Source: Fen-7 sp041494285
Lineage (GTDB): Archaea; Halobacteriota; Methanosarcinia; Methanotrichales; Methanotrichaceae
Direction of reading: 5' to 3'
Assembly (NCBI GenBank): GCA_041494285.1
Contig: JBGQAL010000014.1
Span: forward strand, 1-28,510
DNA: 28,510 nucleotides
Below, piece after piece: positions 1 through 10,798 of this stretch (position 1 is the stretch's first letter; every line of letters begins with the position of its first letter). The position numbers and the translations under genes were made by a program. The notes below the pieces were generated by a model, which saw nothing but the letters and a program-made list of their open reading frames with translations, was not told where the DNA came from and searched no databases.

Positions 1-129
1 AAGATCTTGGGCACGCTGCGCAATGAAAAAGGGACCTCGATCCATGAGCGAATCATGACGATGCTGGCAACCTGGGGACAGAAAGGACTGGATTGTCTCC
101 AAATGCTAACGGCAAAGCTAGCCAGCTAA
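1..129 (+). mobile_element. Transposase C-terminal fragment, IS66-like
   Basis: An open frame enters from the left edge and ends at TAA 127-129, giving 42 residues. The pattern (LGTLRNEKGTSIHERI, then a Trp/Gln/Lys-rich turn and a final helix) resembles the C-terminal end of IS66-type transposases, where a basic RxxxG segment is followed by a helix. Only the tail is visible, so the family call is tentative. The stop lies a few bases from where the neighbouring opposite-strand endonuclease gene loses its family pattern, so the element boundary is probably near 130-138. I see no terminal inverted repeat in that short space. Confidence 0.5.
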
Positions 130-356
130 ACACATACAAAAGAAGTATTGTATTCTTCATGAAGTTCAAGTTCGAAATCTGAATATGAAAACACGCCCAA
201 TCCTTTCTTACAATTATCTCCGAACCATAATTTCTTGGTCGTTTCTTCTCCCAGATATTCGCATTCTGGAACAGTAACCAAATCGGGATGGCATTTCAAA
301 ATCAACGCGGCTTTCTTTCGATAAGCCATTTTACAATTCCAGCTTGCGATTTTCAT
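126..356 (-). pseudogene. Truncated endonuclease/exonuclease/phosphatase family protein
   Basis: The 76-residue product begins MKIASWNC, the classic first strand of the EEP fold with the metal-site Asn, and has a VPECE segment at about residues 29-33 carrying the family catalytic Glu. Family members run well past 200 residues and have His and Asp catalytic residues near the C-terminus. Here the pattern stops after about residue 73 and the frame ends in a short unrelated tail at the transposase junction. The ATG overlaps the stop of the upstream zinc-finger gene (ATGA), so the two were co-translated. It is most likely a casualty of the adjacent mobile element and inactive. The family assignment is good; the substrate (DNA, RNA or phospholipid) cannot be told. 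Confidence 0.65.
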
Positions 357-511
357 TTTTCTCCAACGATTGGTTTCCTAACTTGACCCTTGCCTTTGCA
401 GTCAGGGCACTTCATTACCTTCTCGATGGGTTCTGTGCATATTGCTCCGTAGCTGGTTACAATCTTGCCTGTTCCACAACATGTCGGACATGCCCTATCT
501 TTTGGGTCCAT
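353..511 (-). CDS. Small DnaJ-type CxxCxGxG zinc-finger protein (52 aa)
   Basis: This short frame encodes 52 residues with two perfect CxxCxGxG motifs: C8-P-T-C11 followed by Gly13 and Gly15, and C35-P-D-C38 followed by Gly40 and Gly42. This pair is the half-site arrangement of the DnaJ cysteine-rich domain and of small zinc chaperone-like proteins, so it should fold around one zinc ion. The start is ATG at 511. No strong Shine-Dalgarno lies before it, and a TATA-like stretch near 539-552 on the minus strand would give a very short leader. Its TGA overlaps the ATG of the truncated EEP gene, implying translational coupling. The role is unknown; it may have been an accessory factor for the EEP enzyme. 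Confidence 0.6.
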   Translation of the reverse strand: MDPKDRACPTCCGTGKIVTSYGAICTEPIEKVMKCPDCKGKGQVRKPIVGEK

Positions 512-668
512 GCTCTTGAATTGATGCCCTCGGCCATGTAATTATACTATGCTAATGCATTTAAGTAAGATTGATTCTTTTGCTTTCCGTTTCTCTGTCA
601 TCTCCAGGATGGCTTCAGGATATAACGCAAGTAAAGGGCCTCGGAATAACAGCCGTCTTGGACAACCA

Positions 669-678
669 TTTTAATATT
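669..678 (+). promoter_or_regulatory. TATA box for the TPR gene
   Basis: TTTTAATATT is centred about 26 bp before ATG 700, so transcription should begin at or next to the start codon (leaderless). This favours the ATG at 700 over the in-frame start at 571. Confidence 0.5.
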
Positions 679-699
679 AGCCGTTCATCTACTCTTGCG

Positions 700-1569
700 A
701 TGGACCAATTTGACCAGGCTTTGAAGTTCATCCAGGCAGGGCGATTGGACGAAGCCCGCATCTACCTGGAGGAGTTGCTAAGGCAGAACCCGGAGGACGT
801 AGATCTGATCTATAACCTGGGCATGCTCTACACCGACCTTGGCACGCCCATGAAAGCGATACCGTTATTGCAGAAGTGCATTGAACTCTCTCCCCACCAT
901 GCCAATGCCCATGTGGCCCTGGGATTTGCTTATATGAGCAGTGGCGATCTCAAGACCGCCAAGGAATACACCTTGGAGGCCCTGAAAATAGTCCCAAATG
1001 ATCCCTTTGCCCTCAGGAATTTAGGTGGTATCTTAGGAAAAGAGAACGATTACCTAAATGCATTTTATAATCTTCAAAAGTCCTATAACATCAATCCACA
1101 TGACCCCCAGACAGTCTATGGGCTTGCTTTCTCCTATATGTCGCTGAATGACTTTGAAAACGCTGAGAAATATTTTAGAGTCCTTTTGGACATGCGGGCT
1201 CCAGAAACGCTAAAAGAATTGGCGCGGGAGGGATTGGGGAAGATCGCGTTTAAAACCCTGAAGTTTTATGGACCCAGAATGGATGTCGTCTTCTACATAT
1301 TGAGTGCTCTGGGCATCTTCAAGGGCAAGTCCACCCAAGAGGTCAAAGACATCTCCTTCGAGATCGGCCTGCTCGGCAGGCAGGGGTTCGAGATTAACGA
1401 TCCCACGAAGAAATTTACGCTCAGGACGCTTCCCGGTGAATTCACCGCTCTGCAGCTTGTGAGCATGATGTACACGGGATTCAAGCAGTTTGAGCCAAGT
1501 CTGGACATAGGCATGGATTTTTCTGAGGAATACGGTCTTGCATTAAAACTGGCCCAATCGGAGGCTTAA
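700..1569 (+). CDS. Tetratricopeptide-repeat protein
   Basis: The 289-residue protein opens with about five consecutive TPR units (residues 1-33, 34-67, 68-101, 102-135 and 136-169). They show the usual Trp/Leu-Gly-Tyr-Ala-Pro spacing and the N-P-x-D/N linker between helices. The remaining 120 residues have no domain I recognise. TPR arrays are protein-protein scaffolds; no enzymatic residues are evident. I chose ATG 700 because the repeat starts there, a TATA box sits 26 bp upstream, and the 43-residue extension from 571 looks unlike protein. The next gene starts 2 bp after the stop with its Shine-Dalgarno inside this gene's end, so the two are co-translated and may act together. No signal peptide or membrane segment is seen, so it is probably cytoplasmic. 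Confidence 0.8.
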   Translation: MDQFDQALKFIQAGRLDEARIYLEELLRQNPEDVDLIYNLGMLYTDLGTPMKAIPLLQKCIELSPHHANAHVALGFAYMSSGDLKTAKEYTLEALKIVPNDPFALRNLGGILGKENDYLNAFYNLQKSYNINPHDPQTVYGLAFSYMSLNDFENAEKYFRVLLDMRAPETLKELAREGLGKIAFKTLKFYGPRMDVVFYILSALGIFKGKSTQEVKDISFEIGLLGRQGFEINDPTKKFTLRTLPGEFTALQLVSMMYTGFKQFEPSLDIGMDFSEEYGLALKLAQSEA

Positions 1570-1571
1570 CG

Positions 1572-2375
1572 TTGACGTTAGAGCTTATCGAGCCAGTAAA
1601 ATCCATTTTAAGCGATGTAGAGGCGGCGACTGGCAAGCCATTGAAGTTCATCGAGAAGGAGGAACTGGGGGTATTCGCCACGGTGAAGTTGGCTCGGCGA
1701 TCCATGCCTGCTCACATAATCCTTTACAGGAGGCAGCACGACCAGATCATAAACCACCTGGTGGCTCATGAGTGCGGCCACATACTAAGGATGTTCGGGG
1801 TGCCTGAAGAGAAGCGGCTGATCCCTGCAACGCCAAATGATGACAGCGTGGTGCTTCAGGAGCTTGATAGAGATCTGAAGAGGCTTTCCTCCGTAATACC
1901 GATGAGAGATCTTATACAGATAATCAGTACCTGGAGAGACGGCCTAATCAGGCAGCTCACCAACTACCCGCCAGATATCATGATAGAGAAATGGATCTAC
2001 GATGGCTATCCAGAACTCAGAAAATACCAGCTTGCATCTCTTGAAGGCCAGCTTGATCAGGCTCTTGCGGGCCTGTCAAGGGACATCCAAATGGTTACGC
2101 CTCCTAAGGTTTATAACGCCTCGAATATGATGAACTATGCGTTTTTCGATATCCTGGGAGATCACCTAAAGATTGATTTGGCGAAGCCTTATCGTAACAC
2201 GCCTTTCATGAAGAAAGGTAAGCAGCTAGTGAGACTGACTGAGAAAGATTACGTTAACACCTATGACGGCGACGTAGCCATGATTAACCGGTGGGCAGAG
2301 TTCTTGGGCCTTTCTAAGTGGTTCGATTGGGTGGGGTTTGAAGATGTGCCTCAAGATTATCTGAACTCGGTTTGA
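1572..2375 (+). CDS. Putative HExxH zinc metallopeptidase
   Basis: The 267-residue protein contains H66-E-C-G-H70 in a helix context (LVAHECGHIL), the zinc-binding and catalytic signature of gluzincin-type peptidases. The third ligand is not obvious; acidic residues follow within about 30 positions. No signal peptide or transmembrane segment is seen, so it should be cytoplasmic. The start is TTG 1572, with GGAGG at 1560-1564 giving good spacing; the first in-frame ATG would remove the N-terminal 44 residues just before the catalytic helix. It is coupled to the TPR gene upstream (2 bp gap) and precedes the MazG-like gene by 7 bp. IrrE/ImmA-type regulatory proteases are a possible comparison, but I see no helix-turn-helix. 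Substrate unknown. Confidence 0.6.
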   Translation: MTLELIEPVKSILSDVEAATGKPLKFIEKEELGVFATVKLARRSMPAHIILYRRQHDQIINHLVAHECGHILRMFGVPEEKRLIPATPNDDSVVLQELDRDLKRLSSVIPMRDLIQIISTWRDGLIRQLTNYPPDIMIEKWIYDGYPELRKYQLASLEGQLDQALAGLSRDIQMVTPPKVYNASNMMNYAFFDILGDHLKIDLAKPYRNTPFMKKGKQLVRLTEKDYVNTYDGDVAMINRWAEFLGLSKWFDWVGFEDVPQDYLNSV

Positions 2376-2382
2376 GCATTCT

Positions 2383-2736
2383 ATGGCAGATCAGTTTGAT
2401 GAAGTCAAGCAGAAGTTGCTGCAGTTCAGGGATGAGCGCGGTTGGGCGAAATATCATGATCCAAAGAACCTGGCAGAAGCCGTATCAATTGAGTCTGGCG
2501 AGCTATTAGAAAACTTCTTATGGAGAACCTCCGCCGAGTCCAGAAACCTCACCCAGGGTGAAAAAGAGAGCATAGGTCAAGAGGTTGCGGACATCTTTAT
2601 TTATCTAATTTATTTATGTGAAGAGTTAAATATTGATATGAATGACGAAGCGACCAAAAAGTTAAAGCTAAATAAAAATAGATTCCCGGTTGTGCAAAGA
2701 GACCATATGAAAATGAACAAAGAAGGTAAGGAATGA
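2383..2736 (+). CDS. MazG-like nucleotide pyrophosphohydrolase
   Basis: The 117-residue protein has the all-alpha NTP pyrophosphatase signature: E37-S-G-E40, a 26-residue spacer, then E67-V-A-D70 (EVADIFIYL), which binds Mg2+ and the triphosphate. Length and the opening FRDERGW / HDPKNLA motifs fit the short dCTPase/RS21-C6-like branch of the MazG superfamily. Such enzymes hydrolyse (d)NTPs to (d)NMP and PPi, often clearing modified or excess nucleotides. It starts 7 bp after the metallopeptidase gene, and its stop overlaps the start of the helicase gene (ATGA), so it is translationally coupled to it. That pairing hints at a nucleic-acid stress or defence role, which is inference. Confidence 0.85.
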   Translation: MADQFDEVKQKLLQFRDERGWAKYHDPKNLAEAVSIESGELLENFLWRTSAESRNLTQGEKESIGQEVADIFIYLIYLCEELNIDMNDEATKKLKLNKNRFPVVQRDHMKMNKEGKE

Positions 2737-4603
2737 GACTCTATTCCGGGACGTCTGAACAATTTATCACTGACACGACTCAAAACCAAATTGCACAAAA
2801 ACTTGAAAACGCTTTTATCACTTATTTCAGGTATAAGCCCTCTCCAGGCGAGAAGAATTCCTGGATGAACTCCCTTAGATCTCTTGCGCTTCTGTTTCAA
2901 GGGGCTAAGCTTTTGGACCATGGTGTAATACTAGAGTATCAGCTACCTTTGAGTTCAAGAAGATTAGACTGCATGGTATGCGGAAAAGATAGGAAAAAGA
3001 AAGACAATTCGGTCATCATCGAGCTAAAACAATGGTCTAAATGCGAAGAGGCAAATGGTAAAACCGAGGTCTTGACTTGGCTCGCTGGTAGCAAGAGAGA
3101 AGTGCTTCATCCTTCAGTCCAAGTGGGCCAATATAAAATGTATTTGGAGGATACACATACTGCTTTTTACGATGGTTTGAGCCCTGTAATTCTCAATGCC
3201 TGCACATATCTTCACAATTACAGCTTCGATCCGAGCGACGTGATTTTCTCGTTGAAATTTAAAGAGGCGCTTGAGAAGTACCCTTTATTTACGGCAAATG
3301 AAACCGATAAGATGAGCGATTATCTGGTCGAAAAGCTCGAGAAAGGCCAAGGCAGGGAAGTTCTAAAAAGGATAGAGCAGAGCAAGTACCGTGCCAGTAA
3401 AAAACTCATGGATCACGTTGGAAACACAATAAGAGGAAAACCAGAGTTTATTCTATTGGATGAGCAGCTCGTAGCATATGATCAGGTTTTGGCCCATTCC
3501 GAGAAAGGTTTCCACGATAATAAGAAAGCAGTAATTATCATCAAAGGCGGTCCAGGCACTGGTAAATCTGTGATTGCAATAAACTTGATGGCAGACTTAT
3601 TGCTGGAAGGATACAACGCGCACTATGCCACCGGATCTAAGGCCTTCACAGAAACATTAAGAGAAAAGATTGGAAGGAGAGGCGCACCACAATTCAAGTA
3701 CTTCAATAGTTTCACTGAGGCAGAGTCCAACTCGGTAGATGTTCTAATCTGCGATGAATCGCATAGAATCCGAGATACCAGTAACAATAGATTCACCAGA
3801 AAAGAAAGGCAATCAAATTTGAAGCAGATAGAGGAGCTTTTGGATGTATCAAAAGTTGCCGTATTCTTTATTGACGATGATCAAGTCGTCAGGCCAAACG
3901 AGGTGGGCTCTGTTGATTATATCAAAGATTATGCTCAAAAGAAAAATTGCAATATTCTGGAATACGAACTTGATATACAGTTCCGATGTGGCGGGTCCGA
4001 GGCATTTGTCAATTGGGTTGACAATACTCTGAATATCAAGAAGACACCCAATATAATGTGGTCCAAGACGAAGCATTTGATTTCCAGATTTTCGAAAGCC
4101 CCTTGGAAGTTGAAAATGCCATCCTGGAAAAGGCTGGTGAAGGATTTTCTGCTAGGATGACCGCTGGCTTTTGCTGGAAATGGTCTCCACCAGCTTATGA
4201 TGGAACACTAGCTGCTGATGTTGTTATAGGGGATTTTAAAAGACCCTGGAACGCAAAGCCTGATTCCGGTCGGCTGGCCCCAGGAATTCCTAAGTCTAAT
4301 CTATGGGCGACAGACCCCAATGGATTAAAACAGGTAGGGTGCATTTACACAGCTCAAGGCTTCGAGTTCGATTATGCTGGTGTGATCTTCGGCAAAGATC
4401 TTGTTTACGATTTCGATAAACAGGAATGGGTTAGCGATAAGCGACAATCTGCAGATACAGTCGTTAAGGGATCTAAAGATAAATTCACAGATTTAGTTAA
4501 AAATACCTACAGAGTATTGATGTCGAGAGGGCTCAAGGGCTGTTATGTGTATTTCATGGACAAGGATACAGAAAGGTTTGTAAAGAGTAGGATCGAAAAA
4601 TAG
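2733..4603 (+). pseudogene. Nuclease-DUF2075 helicase fusion, split by a frameshift
   Basis: Two frames together encode one protein of about 620 residues. The first (2733-4160) has a PD-(D/E)xK-like region (D79, then E97-L-K99) and a P-loop NTPase core: Walker A GGPGTGKS at 272-279 and Walker B with D341-E342 (LICDESH). The family pattern then jumps frame between about 4035 and 4062 and continues to 4603 with the C-terminal helicase motifs, including YTAQGFEFDYAG and YRVLMSRG. This is the DUF2075 superfamily, ATP-dependent helicase-like proteins often near phage-defence genes. A one-base loss (or two-base gain) explains the break. It may be a real mutation, a sequencing error or programmed; the homopolymer content there is low. 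It is coupled to the MazG-like gene by an ATGA overlap. Confidence 0.75.
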
Positions 4604-4695
4604 AGTAGATTTTTCAGAGATTTGAAGAAGCCATCCGCAAACTCACCCGCTCCGAGTCCGCATCCCTGGCAGCCAACAATCGCGCCTTCCACCGC

Positions 4696-7494
<2,799 letters not shown>

Positions 7495-7505
7495 GCCAAC
7501 ACTTA

Positions 7506-7610
7506 TCCCGACAAGATATACTTGTCAAGGATGTTCCAAAGACCAGGTCCGGCAGGATCATGCGCTGGGTCATCAAGGCCGAGGTTCTTGGAAAGGAGAC
7601 TGGCGACCTG
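7506..7610 (+). pseudogene. C-terminal fragment of an acetyl-CoA synthetase paralogue
   Basis: Eleven bases after the hsdR stop, an open frame reads ILVKDVPKTRSGRIMR...IKAEVLGKETGD. This matches the extreme C-terminus of AMP-forming acetyl-CoA synthetases. Against the intact gene downstream (IFVKDIPKNKAGKPVR...IKAKALGQNLGD), 15 of 30 positions are identical over the aligned block, so it comes from a diverged paralogue and not a recent copy. The usual catalytic Lys in SGK is Arg here. Past residue 46 of the frame (about 7610) the similarity ends and the sequence becomes AT-rich and non-coding in appearance. It is a remnant only, and indicates that a second acs gene once stood here. Confidence 0.75.
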
Positions 7611-7940
7611 TTTGCTTTTGGTACGATCGACATTTATAGAGAACGCTCGCTTCATCATTTATTTCCGTTTTTCTACGCTAACTTGCGTTCATTGCTTCAA
7701 CAAAGATCTATATCGATAATTCTAGGCAAAAATCTATTAATAAAGAACATTAACAACGAAATGATTTTAAATCGAAAACATAATCATAAATTGGGCGCAA
7801 CAAATTTTATATCTATTGATTTCAATGGTTAAGCATAGTTTACAAGGCATCGAAGAATTTAATCAATTTTATATGGTAAAATGACGTTCATTAGACATTT
7901 CGGTGCCTGGAAAAATGTATACGAAATAAGGTGATTCAGA
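7611..7940 (+). promoter_or_regulatory. acs upstream region with TATA box and ribosome binding site
   Basis: This AT-rich 330-bp gap holds no convincing gene. A TATA box (TTTTATATG, 7867-7875) should start transcription near 7897, leaving a leader of about 44 nt. A long Shine-Dalgarno AAGGTGAT at 7928-7935 precedes the ATG by 5 nt. The upstream 200 bp contain runs of A and T and could hold regulator sites, but I see no clear palindrome. Confidence 0.6.
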
Positions 7941-9914
7941 ATGTCGAACGAAACGGCAGGAAAAGATGTTCAGGCTGAGGAGAAGAGGCTGTACCTCCCA
8001 CCTCGTGACTTGGTCGAGAACTCCAATGTCATGCAGTGGATGAAGAAGAAAGGCTTCAAGACTGAAGCAGAGATGCGCACCTGGACAGGCGAGAACTACG
8101 TCGAGTTCTGGGACGAGATGGCAAGGACATACGCGGACTGGTTTGAGCCGTACAAGGCCACTCTGGAATGGAAGCCGCCAATCGCCAAATGGTTTGTTGG
8201 AGGCAAGTGCAACGTTGCTTACAACGCCGTCGAAAGGCATGCGATTTCCTGGAGACGGAACAAGGTCGCATACATCTTCGTGGGCGAGCCTGTCGGAGAC
8301 GTACGCAAGATCACCTACTTCGAGCTGAACAGAGAGGTCAACAAGTTTGCAAACGCGCTTAAGAGCGCCGGAGTCAAAAAAGGAGATCGTGTGGGCATTT
8401 ACCTCCCCATGATCCCTGAGTTGCCCATCGCTATGCTAGCGTGTGCAAAGATCGGTGCCATCCACGTCGTTGTCTTCTCGGGTTTTTCAGCGCTGGCCGT
8501 AAGAGACCGCTTAGAGGACTGCGAGCCCAAAGTGCTTGTCACCTGCGATGGGTCTTATCGCAGAGGAAAGCCCATTATGACCAAGGGTCAGGCCGATGAG
8601 GCCATTCTGGGTAATAAGTCCATCGAGAAGGTTGTCGTGGTAAAGAGAAACGGCCAGGAGATCCCAATGAATGAGGACAGAGACGTGTGGTGGGATGACT
8701 TTGTGAAGGGCCAGTCCGGCTCCTGCGAGTCCATGCCCATGGACCCAGAGGATCCGCTCTTCATTCTTTACACCGCGGGCACCGCTGGCAAGCCGCGTGG
8801 CATAGTACACGCTCACGGAGGCTTCTGTGTGGGCCCGGCCTTCACTACCTCTTGGGTATTCGATATCAAAGACACTGATGTGTACTGGTCAACTGCGGAC
8901 ATCGGATGGATCACCGGGCATAGCTACATCGCCTACGGCCCGTTTTGTTTGGGCGCTACAAGCGTAATGTACGAGGGTTCGCCTGACTATCCGGATTTCG
9001 GAAGATGGTTCCAGATAATCGAGGAGTATGGGGTATCGGTTATTTACACCGCACCAACTGCCATCAGGATGTTCATGAACGAAGGACCCGAATGGCCCCA
9101 GAAATACGATTTGGGCACAGTACGTCTGATGGGCTCAGTTGGAGAAGCCATGAACCCGGATGCCTTCGTATGGTGGCGCAGGTATGTGGGCAACGGGTCC
9201 GCGCCCATCATGGATACCTGGTTCCAGAGCGAAACGGGATCCCAGGTCATCGCGCCCTTGCCCATAACTCCCCTGAAACCAGGATCGCCAAGTTTCGCCC
9301 TGCCAGGTTACAACGTGGAGGTCGTAGACGATGCCGGCAAGCCGGTGCCTGCTGACACCCCGGGAAACATAGTCCTGACCGAGCCTTGGCCGTCCATGCT
9401 TAGGACGGTTTACAAGGACCCAGCCATGTATCGAGAGACGTACTGGTCAACCTTCCCGGGAAAGTACCTCTCCGGGGACAAGGCCAGGGTGGACAGCGAC
9501 GGTTACATCTGGGCAATGGGTCGAGCTGACGACGTCCTTAAGGTGGCAGGACATCGGATCTCCAATGCAGAGGTCGAGGCCTCGGCTGATAAGCATCCAG
9601 CCGTAGCCAGCACTGCTGTCATCGGCAAGCCGGACAAGGTCAAGGGAGAGAACATCGTTGTCTTCGCCGTCCTGAAACCGGGATTCAATGGAGATGCAAA
9701 CCTGCAGAAGGACATCAAGAACTTCGTCCGGAAGACCTTGGGTCCGATAGCCATCCCGTCGGATGTCATCTTTGTGAAGGACATCCCCAAGAACAAGGCT
9801 GGAAAGCCTGTCCGCAATCTGATCAAGGCCAAGGCACTTGGACAGAACTTGGGTGATACTTCGACTGTGTCCAACCCAGATGCTATCAACGATATTCCGC
9901 TCATCTCCAAATGA
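7941..9914 (+). CDS. acs: Acetyl-CoA synthetase (AMP-forming)
   Basis: The enzyme activates acetate with ATP and CoA to acetyl-CoA, AMP and PPi. In Methanothrix-type methanogens this replaces acetate kinase/phosphotransacetylase as the entry to acetate-based methanogenesis. The 657-residue protein shows the adenylate-forming P-loop YTAGTAGKPRG at 278-288, the WFQSETG motif, a hinge region with SGDKARVDSDGY, and the C-terminal catalytic lysine K622 in KAGKPVR, the residue that is acetylated in bacterial homologues. The P-loop differs from the common TSGTTGKPKG. The family length (about 650) fits. The start ATG 7941 has a strong Shine-Dalgarno. It is monocistronic, flanked by its own promoter and a strong terminator. 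Confidence 0.95.
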   Translation: MSNETAGKDVQAEEKRLYLPPRDLVENSNVMQWMKKKGFKTEAEMRTWTGENYVEFWDEMARTYADWFEPYKATLEWKPPIAKWFVGGKCNVAYNAVERHAISWRRNKVAYIFVGEPVGDVRKITYFELNREVNKFANALKSAGVKKGDRVGIYLPMIPELPIAMLACAKIGAIHVVVFSGFSALAVRDRLEDCEPKVLVTCDGSYRRGKPIMTKGQADEAILGNKSIEKVVVVKRNGQEIPMNEDRDVWWDDFVKGQSGSCESMPMDPEDPLFILYTAGTAGKPRGIVHAHGGFCVGPAFTTSWVFDIKDTDVYWSTADIGWITGHSYIAYGPFCLGATSVMYEGSPDYPDFGRWFQIIEEYGVSVIYTAPTAIRMFMNEGPEWPQKYDLGTVRLMGSVGEAMNPDAFVWWRRYVGNGSAPIMDTWFQSETGSQVIAPLPITPLKPGSPSFALPGYNVEVVDDAGKPVPADTPGNIVLTEPWPSMLRTVYKDPAMYRETYWSTFPGKYLSGDKARVDSDGYIWAMGRADDVLKVAGHRISNAEVEASADKHPAVASTAVIGKPDKVKGENIVVFAVLKPGFNGDANLQKDIKNFVRKTLGPIAIPSDVIFVKDIPKNKAGKPVRNLIKAKALGQNLGDTSTVSNPDAINDIPLISK

Positions 9915-9930
9915 GCGGATTTATTTTTTA
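9896..9930 (+). terminator. Hairpin terminator of acs
   Basis: CCGCTCAT (9897-9904), a six-base loop and ATGAGCGG (9911-9918) form a perfect 8-bp stem, extended to 9 bp by the T-A pair 9896/9919. A T-rich tract (to 9930) follows. The acs stop codon (9912-9914) lies within the right arm. The structure matches an intrinsic terminator, a form used less uniformly in archaea, where T-tracts alone can suffice. Confidence 0.85.
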
Positions 9931-9980
9931 GCGATATTAATAATATGCCTTAAATTAAAATAGTCAACAAAAAGGTTAGC

Positions 9981-10370
9981 TTAGCTGCACCCGCAGTCTC
10001 TATCTTCGTGGCCGCAGCCGCCGTCGGTGTCGTGTTTGCACGATTCAACGTCGTGATCGCAGGTGTCCGCGTGGCCGCATGCGTCGCAGCCTGAAACATC
10101 GTCCAACGGACCGCGAATGATGAATCCAGTTCCGCGCTCGTCGTTCACATAATCGACTATGGTCTCTCTGAGCAGCTCGGTGTCCTGTGGGCCCATATGG
10201 ATCTTCACCCCGTTGCTCTCGAAGACAACATCGTCCTTCTCCTGGTCGCCCAGAGCCAGACCGTAGTTCGCTCCACTGGAGTCTATGGCCGCCAGGAACA
10301 TCCTTATTACCTTTCCTTCTGCCTGACTGCGCTTAATCATAGCGGCTGCCGCATCTGTGATCTCTAGCAT
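9981..10370 (-). CDS. HesB/IscA-like protein with Cys/His-rich tail
   Basis: The first 90 of 129 residues follow the HesB/IscA (A-type iron-sulfur carrier) fold: a start LEITDAAAAMIK, then SSGANYGLALGD, and a final GTGFIIRGP strand. The first canonical cluster-binding Cys, normally before the SG, is Ser, so classic A-type cluster transfer is doubtful. From about residue 93 the tail carries seven Cys and four His in 36 residues and ends GCGC-S, a likely metal site. It belongs with archaeal HesB-like proteins of unknown role. It faces the membrane protein-fen-dph2 operon across a 95-bp divergent promoter; a TTTAAATAAG box near 10405-10416 lies 35-45 bp upstream. It is convergent with acs. Metal sequestration or delivery is inference. 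Confidence 0.7.
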   Translation of the reverse strand: MLEITDAAAAMIKRSQAEGKVIRMFLAAIDSSGANYGLALGDQEKDDVVFESNGVKIHMGPQDTELLRETIVDYVNDERGTGFIIRGPLDDVSGCDACGHADTCDHDVESCKHDTDGGCGHEDRDCGCS

Positions 10371-10465
10371 AAAGAACGCTCCAGATCTTATATCTCAAAA
10401 CAACTCTTATTTAAACAATCTTGAACCTAGGGTCTATCCGGACTAGCCGTGAAGATTTATAAAGT

Positions 10466-10792
10466 ATGCAGGCGATAAAGAGGTTGATGTATACCAGAGA
10501 TGTACTTCTCTCCTTGGTGATGGTCGCATCCGCTTTTGTCCTGGTCTATGCCCACCTGGAGGCTCTCGACAGAACCGACCCTGTGGAGATAGTCTCGGCC
10601 GTTCTGCTCATCGCCGCCATGGCCTTGTTGATGCTCAGCACCAGCTCAAGGCTGAGCATGGTTGAGCAAGAGCTAGAGGCATCTCAGAGGGCCATGAGGA
10701 TAGGGCTTCAGGGATTAGAAGGGAAGGTGGACAACGCCAACTTCAGGTACATGGCAGCAGTGGAGGATATATCCAAGAAGCTCTACAGGTAG
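10466..10792 (+). CDS. Small two-helix membrane protein with C-terminal coiled coil
   Basis: The 108-residue protein has hydrophobic segments at about residues 12-30 and 43-59, then a heptad-like helix from about 60 to 105. This predicts an inner hairpin anchored in the membrane with a cytoplasmic coiled coil. No family is recognised. Two starts compete: ATG 10466, and ATG 10487 preceded by GAGGT and better placed relative to the TATA-like TTATAAAG at 10455-10462, which is too close to serve 10466. The gene is 6 bp upstream of fen and co-directional, so it is the first gene of a fen-dph2 operon. Confidence 0.65.
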   Translation: MQAIKRLMYTRDVLLSLVMVASAFVLVYAHLEALDRTDPVEIVSAVLLIAAMALLMLSTSSRLSMVEQELEASQRAMRIGLQGLEGKVDNANFRYMAAVEDISKKLYR

Positions 10793-10798
10793 CGTGAT

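Noticed and set aside
344..541. Plus-strand 65-aa frame rich in Cys
   Set aside because: It is the reverse strand of the CxxCxGxG zinc-finger gene, whose motifs and overlap with the EEP start make it the true coding strand.
571..699. N-terminal extension of the TPR protein
   Set aside because: A TATA box at 669-678 lies inside it, and the TPR array begins exactly at ATG 700.
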